64,000 nt of DNA from Pelodera strongyloides (GCA_036852015.1 JAANDG010000250.1:124001-188000); one strand, 5' to 3'. Shown: positions 36,501-47,514, counted from the stretch's first letter. The notes: a model not told the origin generated them from the sequence alone. A program made the numbers and translations.

Positions 36501-39500
36501 CCCGGTCGCCCAGTCAGGGACAGAATGTTATTGGTAAGGAGGTACATCCAGTATACAACCAATTTCCAAAGTAAACCGAATAATACGACCCTAGATTTAG
36601 CACCTTTTCTTATTCCTGCAGAATGTGTTGATGATGCAACTTATTCTTATTCTAAAAAAAGCCGTTCTAAAACAGCCGTAGGAGAATGGAGAGAAAAATG
36701 AATAATAGTAACTAACTAAACTTCGAAATTAATGTGAAATCCAAAATAATACCAAAAATCGTAAATTCTCATGCTTTGCTTTGCTTTGAAACTTTTCTAA
36801 AAGGTATCAGGCTCAAGAAAAAAATCAATATGCGGACTGATCAATATTTCTGCAGGCATCTCCCCGGCATCTATTGCCATGTTCCACAACCGTGACTCGG
36901 AATCATCTACTTCGTCGACGTCGGTTGTAGGGCCATCAACGTCAACTTCAAGAAGAACAGACCCGCCCACCTCGTCGTTGACGCCGATTGTTCTGCCCGT
37001 TGGATCCACCGCGACTTCGGTAAGTAAACGACTTCTTTGTAGTTGAGCATCCGGGAAGGACACTGCCACCTAGTTATACGAAGTGAACCCGCGGAAACGA
37101 GCAAGAGAACCTTGTTTAAAGCGACATGACGTCCAGTTTTTGGAACGTGAATTACTTTATGTGCATCTTGAAAGGTTGCGAGGCCAACTCTTGCAAACAG
37201 GCTTAAAGCGATAAAACAGCCGGTTTTCGAAACGTATTTTGGACGCTGTAGTTCCGTTTAGTATATGCAGATGACTGGGCGATTTTATTTGATTCTATAA
37301 TTCTTTTGCACACAACATATACGAATACAATTGTTCGAATACGTTTCAAAAACCAGATGTTTTAGGATAGAATGCTTCATTTGTAACCTCCGAACACATT
37401 ATTGTTTATTCAGATGGTTTCGTTCCCAACAATGGCCACGTCGTCTGGGAATGTTGTCTTCACCAACGGAGGACAAATTATTTTCCCATTCAAGGTGAGC
37501 AGACACAGGTTTTTGAAGGGTTGCTGATCATTTTGGGTCATTTTAGCGTTGTGATTAGAGAACATGAGGCCGGTAGTCCGAAACTGCGGTTTCGATTCTA
37601 GCTGGTGAGAAACCCATTGTTTGGAATAACCAACTTGTAGCCTGCATTCCTATGCTTCACTTCAGACCATGGTTGAGCTTCTCAATAGCTGAACATTTTC
37701 CCTAATTTTTTATAACTTTTATTTTAAGATGCCACAAAAGCAGGCCTCCGCTTCGTCACCAACTACAGATAAGTCTGGTTCACATGGTTCTACGAGTTCT
37801 GATGCAAAAGTGCCAGCTCTACAGGTTAGATTTCTAAAAATTATTGAAACGTGCAAAATATGTCAATATTAATTCCAAAATATCACTAAACTTCAATGGA
37901 GATGTAGATAGCTGTAGCGTTGTTTTGCTCATTTACAGGGCTTGCCTCTAAATGTATCATTAAAGAGCAAAAAGGTTAGATTAGAAACTCCGCGTGGGTG
38001 GCGTTCTTGAAAAAGAGTACACTTTTTTGCATGCATCAGAATTTTTAGGAAAACTAAACAATTTTTCGAGGCCTTATTTGGGAAGGATATCTTGTTTATG
38101 AACAAATTTGACAGCTTTCAGGCAGTTCCCCCAATTGTGACTCCATTTGGTCAAAACGAGCTGATGCGGCAACAGCAAATTATGCAACAAATGCAACGGT
38201 TGGCACAAGGCCCGAGAACCAGTGCTGCACCTGCAACACAACCGGCTGTCATGGCGCAAAGTTCACATAATGGTAAGTTTACTGTACTTAAAGCGGTGTT
38301 GTACGTGGTTTGTGAAGAGTATGTTGTTCAATTGATTTTCTGTGGCGGCAAATTTCGCACTTCTGAACCGGAAGAGGACAGCTTAAATATAACGTATTTG
38401 AGTGTATTATATGTTTCAATAACCGATTGTTATACCCCTTTATATGATCAGTTTTTAGCCATCGCCTCGGCAAAGCTCTCGCAGTCGAGCGTCATTCCGG
38501 CTACGTACATCACAACACCGCAGCACGCGGCAGCGACTAATCCACAGCTACAGATGATGTATCAGGTTCGTATTCCTATGGATATCATTGTAAACGTTTT
38601 AAGATTGTAGTTTACGTATTACGGTATTCCATTTGCATTCCAACTGGGAGTAAACGTTCAGTTTCTTGGTTTTTCGCACAAGAAAGCCACAGTCCACAGT
38701 TCTTGTTCTTGATATGAATATATGTATGAAAAACGTTATCTATTTACTTTAAAGAAAGAGTCCGGCTCACCAAAGTCCAAATACTAAGAGAGTCTTAGAG
38801 TATTGATTTTCTCGTGAGTCTAAAGAATATGTATATGTGGGTATATTTTTTCAGCAAAAATTTTCAGCAAAACCAGCAACTGCTCCTCAAGCAGCATCAT
38901 CAACAAATGGCTGCTCTACAGCAACAACAAAATCAGCAGCAAAAAGAGTTGCAATCCCAAAAGCTGGCCGAACAAAGCAAGCAGCAGAGGAACGCACAGC
39001 AAAAGAAAGAGGTAAACATATTTAGAAAGAGTTCTCCCTCCATTTGAGTTGTCCGAAGTTAACATAGTACGGTGTACGGTAGGGGCACGTGCCGAGCCTT
39101 TACTTTAGGACTCCCAAGTTATTAAATAAACATAAGAAGTTCGTCTTGTCTTTTATTATAATACATACTTTGGCACTTCTAAAGGCTCGTCACGTGCCCT
39201 ACAGTACCATATTTAATTTAGTTTTTTTTTATGCTTTTTGTCAAAACCGTTCCACAATCCATAATCGCTGAACATTTCGATCGTCTAAATGGGAAAATAT
39301 TAATCATGATACGATAAATAATTACCTATGATGTAATTAAATAAAATAAATAAATATAATTAAGATTCTCGACCGAATTCATCAAATGTATGGTGGAAAG
39401 GCGACGGAGGAACAAATTCAAACCCATATCAATGGCCCTTATTTGGTGGTTCACGAAAATGGAAAAGTAATTTATGTACGTTTCTTGCGTAATATACGAA

Positions 39501-42080
39501 CGATTCTTAACCGTAATATACGTTGTTTTATTTTGTGAAATATTCTTCTAACTTGGCCATTATTAGTTTGATTGCATGAACGAAAAATTGGGGTATTGGA
39601 CGAGTGGGGGTCGAACCCACGACCTCTGGATTACCGGTCCAGTATGCTAACCACTACACTACCGCCACCCACACCCAAATTTCGTTCTTGCTAGCGACTT
39701 ATACGGCTCGCCTGCAACACACAGTGGGCGCATAGCACCACAACTGCCTGGGGGGGTTATAAACCACAATACCAGCTAGGTGTGCATAACCGGAAAGAAT
39801 TGATTAAATGAATGCAAGACCTCTCAAGGCTGGTCAGGCCAAAGTTTAGTTTGATTGCATGAACGAAAAATTGGGGTATTGGACGAGTGGGGGTCGAACC
39901 CACGACCTCTGGATTACCGGTCCAGTATGCTAACCACTACACTACCGCCACCCACACCCAAATTTCGTTCTTGCTAGTGTAGTGGTTAGCATACTGGACC
40001 GGTAATCCAGAGGTCGTGGGTTCGACCCCCACTCGTCCAATACCCCAATTTTTCGTTCATGCAATCAAACTAAACTTTGGCCTGACCAGCCTTGAGAGGT
40101 CTTGCATTCATTTAATCAATTCTTTCCGGTTATGCACACCTAGCTGGTATTGTGGTTTATAACCCCCCCCAGGCAGTTGTGGTGCTATGCGCCCACTGTG
40201 TGTTGCAGGCGAGGCGAGGCGAGCCGTATAAGTCGCTAGCAAGAACGAAATTTGGGTGTGGGTGGCGGTAGTGTAGTGGTTAGCATACTGGACCGGTAAT
40301 CCAGAGGTCGTGGGTTCGACCCCCACTCGTCCAATACCCCAATTTTTCGTTCATGCAATCAAACTAAACTTTGGCCTGACCAGCCTTGAGAGGTCTTGCA
40401 TTCATTTAATCAATTTTTGGCCATTATTGTAACCATCTCCTCCTAAAATGTGTTTTTTTGCGTGTGTCCGACGTCTTTTAAAAGCACTTTAAAAACACAG
40501 GTGTTTCTGGAGTAGATTAGTATTGAAGGAATTTATAAACATGAGCATGGAAACTTTAGCAAGAAAACCCGTTCTACCCTCCAGTCCAACCATCTACATC
40601 CGCAAGTCCACAGCCAGGACAAGCAGCAGCCCAACAGAAAGCAGCACAACAACAACAGCAGCAGCAGCAACAGCTGCAACAACAGGTATGCATATAGTTA
40701 TGGGTTTGTTTGTTTCAGAAAGAAGTCACCCTGAAATAACTATGAATTGTCTTCACCAATTTTTGTTCATCTCTATAATTGTGAGACTTTTTTATTTTTT
40801 TTTTCTTATGTGACTTCACTAGACTTCAACGCGTAGTGTGTAGGGTAGTACCTGCTACAAGCTACTCCTCCTAACATTAGTTTTCGTCTTGATCGTTGCA
40901 AAGCAATAGAAGAATCATTCGCACTATGTGTTCACTACATTAATCATTCTAATAAATTGCACATGTTGACACTTTGTTTACAGAACAAAGCTTTGCAGCA
41001 GCAAATCCTTCGAGCGCAGCAAGTTCAATTTGCCACGATGCCCAATCAGATGCAGCTTCCGACCACGATGATGGCGTCCCCAATGATATCGCCGTCCGGT
41101 ATGCAGCAACAGACTATTGCTGTGCCGCAGCAGATGCAAAATTGTAAGTTGCTTGAAATGTTCCTAGCTTACCATTAGGACAATAGCCAAAATTTACCGT
41201 GCAGAACGAGCAGCAACTATAAGAAGACGTAGGTATCAAAGCGAAATACCGGTCGGTTTTTTTTTTTTTGAAATACATCGAGCACACCAGCATTCTTATG
41301 CAGCCTATGCAAATGACAATAAATTAAAATAAAAACTCGAGCTAAATTCGGGCAAATTAGCATAAATACATACGAATTCAGTTGCACACGATGCGTTTCG
41401 AAAACGGGCCGGTATTTCGCTTTAAATTACTTCGTTTCAGATGGAATGGTGCTAGCTCCAAGCGGTCTAGTCAATATGCAGCTCTTCCAGCAGCAAATGG
41501 AGCAAGCTGCTGCCACGCAACAAAGATCCGGAAGCGCTCAATCTAAGGTTGATATTTATACAAGGTTTCATTGAAACAATCACATGATGTTAAACAGAAA
41601 CAAATAAATGCAATACTGAGCAGGTCCCAAAGGGTAAAGAAGCGAAACACCGGCCGGTTTCTGAAACACATCGTGGACAACTGAATCCTTACGCATTTGT
41701 GCTAATTTGCTCGAATTTAGCTCGATTATTTATTCTAATTTATGTTCATTTGCATAGGCTGCATAAAAATGCCGTTGTGTTTCAAAAACCGTCAGATATT
41801 TCGCTTTAAGCCCTTACTTGACCCCCTTATCCATTTTGAGAAACATTTGAACTATAATCTAGCAAATAGATTTGGTGGTAGCAAGTGAAGGAAATTTGTA
41901 GGGATACACACAGCAGGTATATGGAACAGCCGATAGACCAAGCAATATAACGATTCTTAAAATAATTTCTATGTTACCTAAAATCACAATTCACACGTGC
42001 TCACCAATCGAGTATAGCTTCCGTTCTAGGGTGAAGCGGACGCGGTGGTGGCCCTAACGTCGAAGGGAGATCAAAGTGCA
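30514..42080 (+). CDS. Gln-rich, probably nuclear protein of unknown family (C-terminus uncertain)
   Basis: The ATG at 30534 follows a leader acceptor (TTTCTAG ending 30513). Exons: 30534-30616, 34669-34765, 35031-35126, 35549-35761, 35922-36095, 36386-36533, 36856-37019, 37414-37494, 37729-37824, 37939-37974, 38122-38272, 38459-38565, 38868-39011, 39365-39466, 40560-40685, 40984-41143, 41441-41547, 42030-42080. Phases match throughout, giving 712 residues so far. Order of regions: basic N-terminus (PPIKLKLRKGKRSDD); an acidic/basic mix with KKK and KGRRK clusters; a helix-like block (ATQTICDLLSIMGTVTDAQ); two sumoylation-like sites (VKDE, IKVE); Ser/Thr-rich linkers; then Q-rich coiled segments with MQQMQ and QQQQ runs around a compact insert (YGGKATEEQIQTHINGPYLV). 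The style is that of a transcriptional co-regulator or chromatin protein. I do not recognise a named family. The exon at 38868 has a second acceptor 13 bases upstream that would shift the frame. Confidence 0.75.
30715..30952. repeat. GA-rich purine tract
   Basis: Imperfect GA/GAGG/GAAA sequence about 240 bases long. It gives an Arg/Glu-rich reading frame on the plus strand and a Ser/Leu/Phe frame on the minus strand. Both are composition artefacts. Confidence 0.85.
33590..33650 (+). pseudogene. tRNA-like relic
   Basis: A strong B-box-like CGGGTTCGATCTCG follows TAGTTGATTTGATAACG-like A-box sequence. The cloverleaf is incomplete. It lies in intron 1 of the Gln-rich gene. Confidence 0.5.
33947..34045. 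repeat. CT-rich tract
   Basis: CTCT and CTCCGT repeats in intron 1 of the Gln-rich gene. Confidence 0.9.
34441..34607. mobile_element. Small inverted-repeat element (GGTTTGCAAGTAT family), copy 2
   Basis: The ends TAATGGGGTTTCCATGTATG and ATACTTGGAAACCCCATAA are inverted repeats, followed inward by AAATTTACCGT and ACGGTAAATTT. Related to 2584-2736. It ends about 60 bases before exon 2 of the Gln-rich gene. Confidence 0.75.
35141..35300. mobile_element. Palindromic MITE in an intron of the Gln-rich gene
   Basis: GCTGGGGTAGGTTACAGGC at left is inverted relative to GCCTGTAACCTACCCCAGC at right. The pairing extends inward through CTGTTTAG...GCTCTCTCG and outward through AGATTTACT, so each arm is about 75 bases. 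The whole unit could fold into one long hairpin. Confidence 0.8.
35776..35856. repeat. GT-rich microsatellite
   Basis: GTGTGTGC/GTGTGT units immediately after an exon of the Gln-rich gene. Confidence 0.9.
37203..37378. mobile_element. Diverged copy of the TTAA-associated MITE
   Basis: The left end TTAAAGCGATAAAACAGCCGG with TTCGAAACG inward matches the family at 8349. The right end TACGTTTCAAAAACCAGATG is decayed. It lies in an intron of the Gln-rich gene. A related fragment begins at about 37118 (TTTAAAGCGACATGACG). Confidence 0.6.
37541..37612 (+). pseudogene. tRNA-like relic
   Basis: GTTGTGATTAGAGAACATG resembles an A box and CGGTTTCGATTCTAGC a B box, about 45 bases apart. It lies in the intron following the exon at 37414-37494. 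Confidence 0.5.
39553..40428. mobile_element. Near-palindromic cluster of four tRNA-headed SINE units with 12-bp direct repeats outside
   Basis: TTGGCCATTATT occurs at 39553-39564 and again at 40417-40428, bracketing 852 bases. Inside are four tRNA-like heads: two on the minus strand (39598-39669, about 39893-39963) and two on the plus strand (about 39977-40040, 40260-40336). All share TAGTGTAGTGGTTAGCAT (A box) and GTGGGTTCGACCCCCAC (B box and T arm). The shared tail runs CCAATTTTTCGTTCATGCAA through TTTGGCCTGACCAGCC to ATTTAATCAAT. The heads could pair a Thr-like anticodon loop CCGGTAA, but it has C at the normally invariant U33, so I read it as SINE and not tRNA. It lies in the intron between exons 39365-39466 and 40560-40685 of the Gln-rich gene. 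Confidence 0.88.
41238..41425. mobile_element. TTAA-associated MITE, copy 2
   Basis: AAAGCGAAATACCGGTCGG to GGCCGGTATTTCGCTTTAAA. It ends only 15 bases before the exon at 41441, so its right end supplies the sequence around the branch and pyrimidine tract of that acceptor. Confidence 0.88.
41640..41809. mobile_element. TTAA-associated MITE, copy 3
   Basis: AAGCGAAACACCGGCCGG to AGATATTTCGCTTTAAG, with the family's internal GAATTTAGCTCGATT and ATGTTCATTTGCATA. In the intron after the exon ending 41547. Confidence 0.88.
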
Positions 42081-42177
42081 GTATGTTTATTTATTCTTGA
42101 TTCATTTAGCCTGAAACCTTGAATAAATGAGTCCTTTAAACTATGCCTTTGCCTCTCCTTCTCCGCTTCTCTCTTTG

Positions 42178-42265
42178 TATTTCTCTCTCTCTCTCTCTTT
42201 CTTTCCTCCCGCACTGTCTCTCTATTTCTCATGACTCATAATCTCTCTCTCTCTCTCTTTGTCTC
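42178..42265. repeat. CT-rich microsatellite
   Basis: Two CTCTCT runs separated by TTTCTTTCCTCC-type sequence, 100 bases after the last confident exon of the Gln-rich gene. Confidence 0.9.
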
Positions 42266-42607
42266 CTCATGTTTCGCAAAGCAAAATTGAAAATTCATTC
42301 CACCTCTTATTTTTATCAACCAAACATCAGATCCGGTGTTTTGAGTGCTTTTATCACTTTACGCACGTAGGGAGTCCAAAGAAAAGCGACATAAAAGGAG
42401 TTTATATTTTTTTAAGAAGCCTAATCGGCCGTGATAATAGACCATATAACTTCTTCAATTCTTTTTATATAATGAACGTTCCAGCAAAATTTCTGAGAGA
42501 AGTGTCCAGTATTGCTACGCTGAGGCTAGTATGTAGGTACACGTACATGTGATCAAATAAGTTCTAGTAACTATTTATTCAGTACCTTGATTAATTTTCA
42601 TTTAGAG

Positions 42608-42986
42608 CTCGCAAGCGTCTGAATTGATTTTGTCAGACAACTTCTATAACTCCAGGAGCTCACAAGCAACTCCAGCATATGGTCTACCGGTTATGCTCCT
42701 ACCCGCCGACTACAACAACGAGGGTTCGAATCCCCCCAGCGACCCAGCAAAAATCAACCTGTTTGAATTTAAACATCCGTACTTTAGAGCGTCCGGGGAA
42801 CGTGATAAAGTCGATAATGAGGCAAAGATTAGCATGACAAGGGCCAAGTCCAGTAATTACATAATTAGCGATGTATCGGATAGAGACTGTAATGAATGGT
42901 CAGCAATTAGCATGCAATTACCAACATGCCTTCATATGAAATGTGATTGCTTCAAAACGCCGAAGAGAAGTGACTCTACTTTTTAA
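42608..42986 (+). other. Open frame after an acceptor, containing a tRNA-like head; possible exonised SINE
   Basis: CATTTAG at 42607 could join in phase 0 to the exon ending at 42080, and the frame then stays open for 125 codons to a TAA at 42984. However, TATGGTCTACCGGTTATGC and GGGTTCGAATCCCCCC inside it match A and B boxes of a tRNA-like head (about 42684-42745). The stop codon lies in the first bases of the MITE at 42983. It may be an exonised SINE forming an alternative C-terminus, or a chance frame. Confidence 0.35.
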
Positions 42987-43164
42987 AGCGAAATAGCGGC
43001 CGGTTTTTGAAACACATCGAGTAGACCAGCATTCTTATGCAGAGTATGCAAATGCCAATAAATTGGAATAAAAAATCGAGTTAAATTGGAGCAATTTTGC
43101 ATAAATACGTAAGTATTCACTTGTCCACGATGCGTTTCCAAAACTGACCGGTATTTCGCTTTAA
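42983..43164. mobile_element. TTAA-associated MITE, copy 4
   Basis: TTAAAGCGAAATAGCGGCCGG to CCGGTATTTCGCTTTAA. TTAA is intact at both ends, which supports TTAA as the target site. Confidence 0.9.
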
Positions 43165-44571
43165 CGCTTTAACGGTCGCTAGTGGAAATGAATATGTTGC
43201 AAATTGATGTATGCGAATATATACAATCAAGAAAGCCGTGGCGTAGAATTCGTACAGCATATTGATTACCTTGCGAGCCTCACCCGATCTTGCTAGTAAG
43301 GAATTGATATGTAGGGTACTTTCTTGTTAAAATTACCAGCACTTCCAGTGCAGAAAAATCGATAATCTATCCCCTGCAATCAATATTGTATTTCCATTTT
43401 ACGTTAATTATATATGTAGCTTTCAGTTAGTTATCTAGACTGGTACATATCTGATAGTAGCGTGTTAGAGTAAAAGTCAAAGCGTTATTTCCATATTTAT
43501 ATTCTACCAAATTTGCTTTCATCCTATTTTTCCTTTATTTATTTAGCTGACATTGATTTTATTGATTTATTTGTTTCCTTTAATTGTTTTTTTTTCAGTT
43601 AACTGGATGTTGATCTCGGCTTGTTGCACGTTTATTTTTAATAATTTTTATGTTTTATGCTTTTAATCTTATTATATAAAGGAGTTTACTTTTTTGTTTG
43701 TGTGAACAAAAAACGTTTTTCTACGTTTCAGGCGTCACATAACTCCGTAGTCCCCCAAAATAAGCGAATTTTATTACATAAACTTGGAAGATACGTTTCA
43801 GACTTTTCATATAAGCATGCAGTATCATCATTTTGGTAGGATCGCCTGAGTAGTCGCCTCAGGCGGCGATAGCCGTCTGGTAGATGGATAAATAACGTCT
43901 CATTGCTGTAGTCAACAAATTTACTTCACATTTTTGTTCCATGTTTTGCATTCATATAATGTTTAAAAAAGTTAAGGAAAACGCCAAAAAAGGGCTTGAA
44001 ATGAGGAAAACAATCCTAATCCTGCCGCGTGCAAATGAGTGATGTTTGGCAGCTGCTAAACACTAAACGGACTCTTTTCAGAACCAATAATTTATTTTTA
44101 CTTTTGAGGTAAATTTCTAATCAATCTAAGAAAAATCGAGCTCCTTAGGCTTAGAATTAGGCCCTTATTTAGTTGTAAGTTGTCGGGTATAATATACGTA
44201 TTCAAACTTGCACCAAAATACTAACATATAAACGTCTGTTTTTCTTTTGTCCATTTCATTTAGTAGTGAGAGTCTCATATTTCTGAGGTTGTACAATAAA
44301 CACGTTTTGTATTATTATATCACATACAATGTTGATCTAGATTCAATTTAAATTTAAAGCTGTGTATGGCAGATTTTCAGACGTTCCTGCACTACTAAAT
44401 CTAAATTCGAATTTTCCGCTGCCCGTCAGAAGCGGAAGAGCACATCCACGTTCAATACCACTTTAAACATGTTTTCTTTTTTTACAGTAATTGTTTTTCC
44501 TTTTCGAAAAAGCCTTCTTCTTCTTTACGAAGGCGAATACCAATTTCCTGTTACTCACGGTGTTCCTTTAG
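43165..44571. other. AT-rich stretch without a clear gene
   Basis: I see no confident exon. Acceptor-like sites occur at about 43599 (TTTTTTTTCAG) and 44486 (TTTTTTACAG). Either could lead to a very short terminal exon of the Gln-rich gene, because stops follow within five codons or at once. A GC-rich hairpin-like patch (GTCGCCTCAGGCGGCGATAG) lies at about 43852. Confidence 0.4.
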
Positions 44572-44827
44572 AATATTGAATTACGGAAGAAAACAGGCTT
44601 CGAGAACCGCGTTGAAAATTGGAATTACAAGAAGAGACCAATAATTGTGAGGTAAGCGGCATAGGACGTTGTTTTGGAACTTATGCGGCATGCCCGAGAA
44701 CAGCCTTCCCATGCAATTGTGTCCCATTCTGTGCAGGAAATGTCCAGAAGGCACAGAAAGAGCTCTACATGGACCTGCAGTTGTCCACTGCACACGTAAT
44801 TCAGCCTTCACGTTTGAATATTATTGA
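44572..44827 (+). CDS. Two coding-like exons; possible end of the Gln-rich gene or a gene fragment
   Basis: Exon 44572-44651 follows TTCCTTTAG and ends at GTAAGC. Exon 44737-44827 follows TCTGTGCAG and ends in TGA. Together they encode 56 residues beginning NIELRKKTGFENRVENWNYK and continuing RKCPEGTERALHGPAVVHC. Splice sites are good, the intron is a normal 85 bases, and the phase (0) matches the last confident exon of the Gln-rich gene 2.5 kb upstream. The sequence style (basic, two Cys, no Gln) differs from that gene. I cannot decide between a terminal exon pair and a separate fragment. Confidence 0.45.
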
Positions 44828-45325
44828 GAGGAAAACTTCACAGAATAGTTCTGTAATTTAGTGCAATTTGACAATGGCCATCTGGTCTATTTCTGATATC
44901 AAAGATTGAACATGGGACATAGGTCCACAAACAACATCTATACTTTAAAAAGTATAGGTCCATCTCAAATGACCCCATAGCCCATAGTCCTTTCTTTACA
45001 ATTGCGAGAGATTTCTTTAGTTTCGTATATGGGGGTCGTATTTAGCAGACCAAAGAATAGCCATAAGATGGCCATATATTGGTGGGAGTATATGAGCAGC
45101 TAGATCATATTTCAGCGAGCTTTCTTCTTTCTAGTGGTTGAGGGAATTTGAATTACTATTCCTTTGTGAACATCATAGATTACGACGCGCGCATGAATTC
45201 AAACGAGAACCGTTATCATATAATTTGCTTCCGACTTCCGAAGATCCTTCACTCAGTATATTTAAACGCTTCTGGCCCTGGCTCTAAATTGGCACCATTA
45301 TGGCACCAGTGCCAGTGCCCGTCTC

Positions 45326-45494
45326 TTTAAAGCGATACGGCGGTATGGTGCGTGGATTGGAAATGTATCCTGGACCTGGGCAATCAATATTCTCATGCAT
45401 ATGCAAACGTTTTGCCCGTCTGCAGCGGAACGCCAGAGAAGACGATATGTGGTTATTCAGCATATATTTGAAAACCACGCACCATGACGCTTCA
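45326..45494. mobile_element. Inverted-repeat element (GCGATACGGCGGTATGG family)
   Basis: TTTAAAGCGATACGGCGGTATGGTGCGTGG at left is matched imperfectly by AAAACCACGCACCATGACGCTT at right. The middle is GC-richer than its surroundings. The TTTAAAGCG end resembles the TTAA-associated MITE, so the two may be distantly related families. Sequence at about 48880-48930 (AAAACCACGTGACATACCGC) is a likely relative. Confidence 0.6.
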
Positions 45495-46526
45495 AGCTCT
45501 CACCTCGTCAAAATCCCAAAGAGAACGCCAGTCGGCCAAAATTGAGCTGCGCTACCTTTTCTTATCAAATATGTAGATGCGGCACATAACAGTGAGAATA
45601 CTTTTCTTCTCGACGTTACCTCGATTCACACATTTTATAATGCAACACTTAATTGATCTATCGTAGTCGCTACACCAAACACACGCAAAACATTCGGCAA
45701 AACTTCCGGGGAAATTCTGCGCAACCTTTACAAGTAAAAGTCTTCCCATCGGGAGCTTTGTCTTCCCATTGATTAGTACAGGAACTCCCAGCCAGACTCC
45801 CAGGGGTCTCTTATCCACTTAGGCGTATTAATTGCGTAATTCCGTCACAAGCCGATAATCGCTTCCTTTTGGCACGGCTTCACTAATTAAATGAACGTGA
45901 GAACAGGGGCAATTCCCTCTAAATAGTACTTTTCAAGCGATATTGAATAGATTTTTCAAATTCTTTTTGGTTATTTTTTTCAAAAAGGTTGTCCAGAATA
46001 CTCTTCACAAATATTATGCGGGAAAAAATATTCTCTAACTTGGCAATGAACCTGTGTTTGTTCAAGAACTTTTATGAAAAATCCTCGTCTATGCCTAGCT
46101 TTCTAGCCTTCTAGAGCCAAGAAGCAAAATTCAGTTTTTACAAGAAAATAGCGCGCTTGTATTGCACTACACATCGTGATCGTGAAGCGCGAATAGGAAG
46201 AAGAAGAATTCCGTTTTAATTTATATTTATACACATTTTCACCTCGGTGAATGGCCTTCTGTTTTTGAATAAATTTTATGGGAAAGTTCCCCCTGCCCTA
46301 TTGATAGGACCGCATAATTTATCTCCTTTTTGGACTCAGAATATAAAATGCAAATGGTTTGTTTGATTCAGCGATTGAGGCTTTGAATTCCTCAGTGGAA
46401 GGCAGAGCCGATTCCACCCAGCTATTTATCTCCATTTAAAAAAACCAAAGCACAAGCCTACTGTAGCCTGAGCCGCAAATTCTTAGCAGTGTTTTAACCC
46501 TGCGTTAACAATTAGCGTGTTTTAGA

Positions 46527-46869
46527 CCCATTTCAAATGACCCCTCTTTTTGATTATTCCATCCGATTCTCCATGTCAAATATAGTAGGATGCAATATTT
46601 TTAATACCCAACTATCTATCGCAGTTGGCACGCCCATTCGCGCTGATTGGCCAATATCACAATTGCCACGCCCAATAGAGCATATTGCCCAATTAGCGCG
46701 AAGGGGCGTGGCAACTGCGATAGATAGTTGGGTATGACTGGCTCTGGTAAACTGATGAATACTTCGTGAATTTTGCGCTCGAAAATTAAAAAAATTAATA
46801 TAGTATCCTACTATATTTGACATGGAGAATCAGATGGAATCATCAAAAATAGGGGTCATTTGAAATGGG
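46527..46869. mobile_element. Palindromic MITE of about 343 bp
   Basis: CCCATTTCAAATGACCCC at left is inverted to GGGGTCATTTGAAATGGG at right, continuing inward through TTGATTATTCCATC, GATTCTCCATGTCAAATATAG and TATCTATCGCAGTTG. Both arms are over 100 bases. Overlapping frames on both strands are by-products of the palindrome. Confidence 0.88.
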
Positions 46870-47381
46870 CCTGACCCTTTAAAATTAAGTCGATTGGTCC
46901 TCCAAGTCCAAAGATAGTATGTGTGTATGTGTATGTAAATGTGAAGGTGAGACTAGAATATTAATGATTATAGTACATGTTACTGTTCTCTAATTATAAG
47001 AAAGTAGGTGCGTGACTTATACCAAAATGTGAGAAATCACTCTCTGATTCCCCCCGATCATCTAGATTAATCTGCCCTTTCTCCAGATTATATGGCTAAA
47101 CTTAATAAACATAAGTGAAAATTTATCTTATTTTTAGGATTTAAATCGCTTGTGCGCCGAGGAAGAATAACGCTCATAGATCATTCCAGCATGTCAAAAT
47201 TCACCACTGGTTTTTAAATTTATTGAAATTTATTGACTGAAAGACTAGAATGCTTGTTGTTTAACAAATTCTAGACATGAAAAGAAGAGGAATAAGTAGA
47301 GTAGGTCTCGAACAATAGGTTGTGCACTTGAGGAGCTTGGGGTCTGTTGAAGGTGAAGGCATCAACATACACCTCAGTGTC

Positions 47382-47514
47382 AGAGGCCATATTCACCACT
47401 CGGATTCCCTTGGGGAAATATTCCCTGGGGACAGAAAATAGCATTCTAATGTGAGACACGCAGAGAAAAGACGGGGAATTGCCCATGGGGAATTGAGTGG
47501 TGAATATGGCCTCA
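47382..47514. mobile_element. Short palindromic MITE, copy 2 (partner at 27184-27308)
   Basis: AGAGGCCATATTCACCACT at left is inverted to AGTGGTGAATATGGCCTC at right, with an inner sequence shared with the copy at 27184. Confidence 0.8.

Noticed and set aside
39598..39669. Functional tRNA-Thr (GGT)
   Set aside because: The anticodon loop has C instead of U33, the acceptor stem is imperfect, and the sequence recurs four times with a shared tail, as in a SINE.
46537..46823. Frames on both strands sharing the same peptide words
   Set aside because: They are the two arms of a palindromic MITE.
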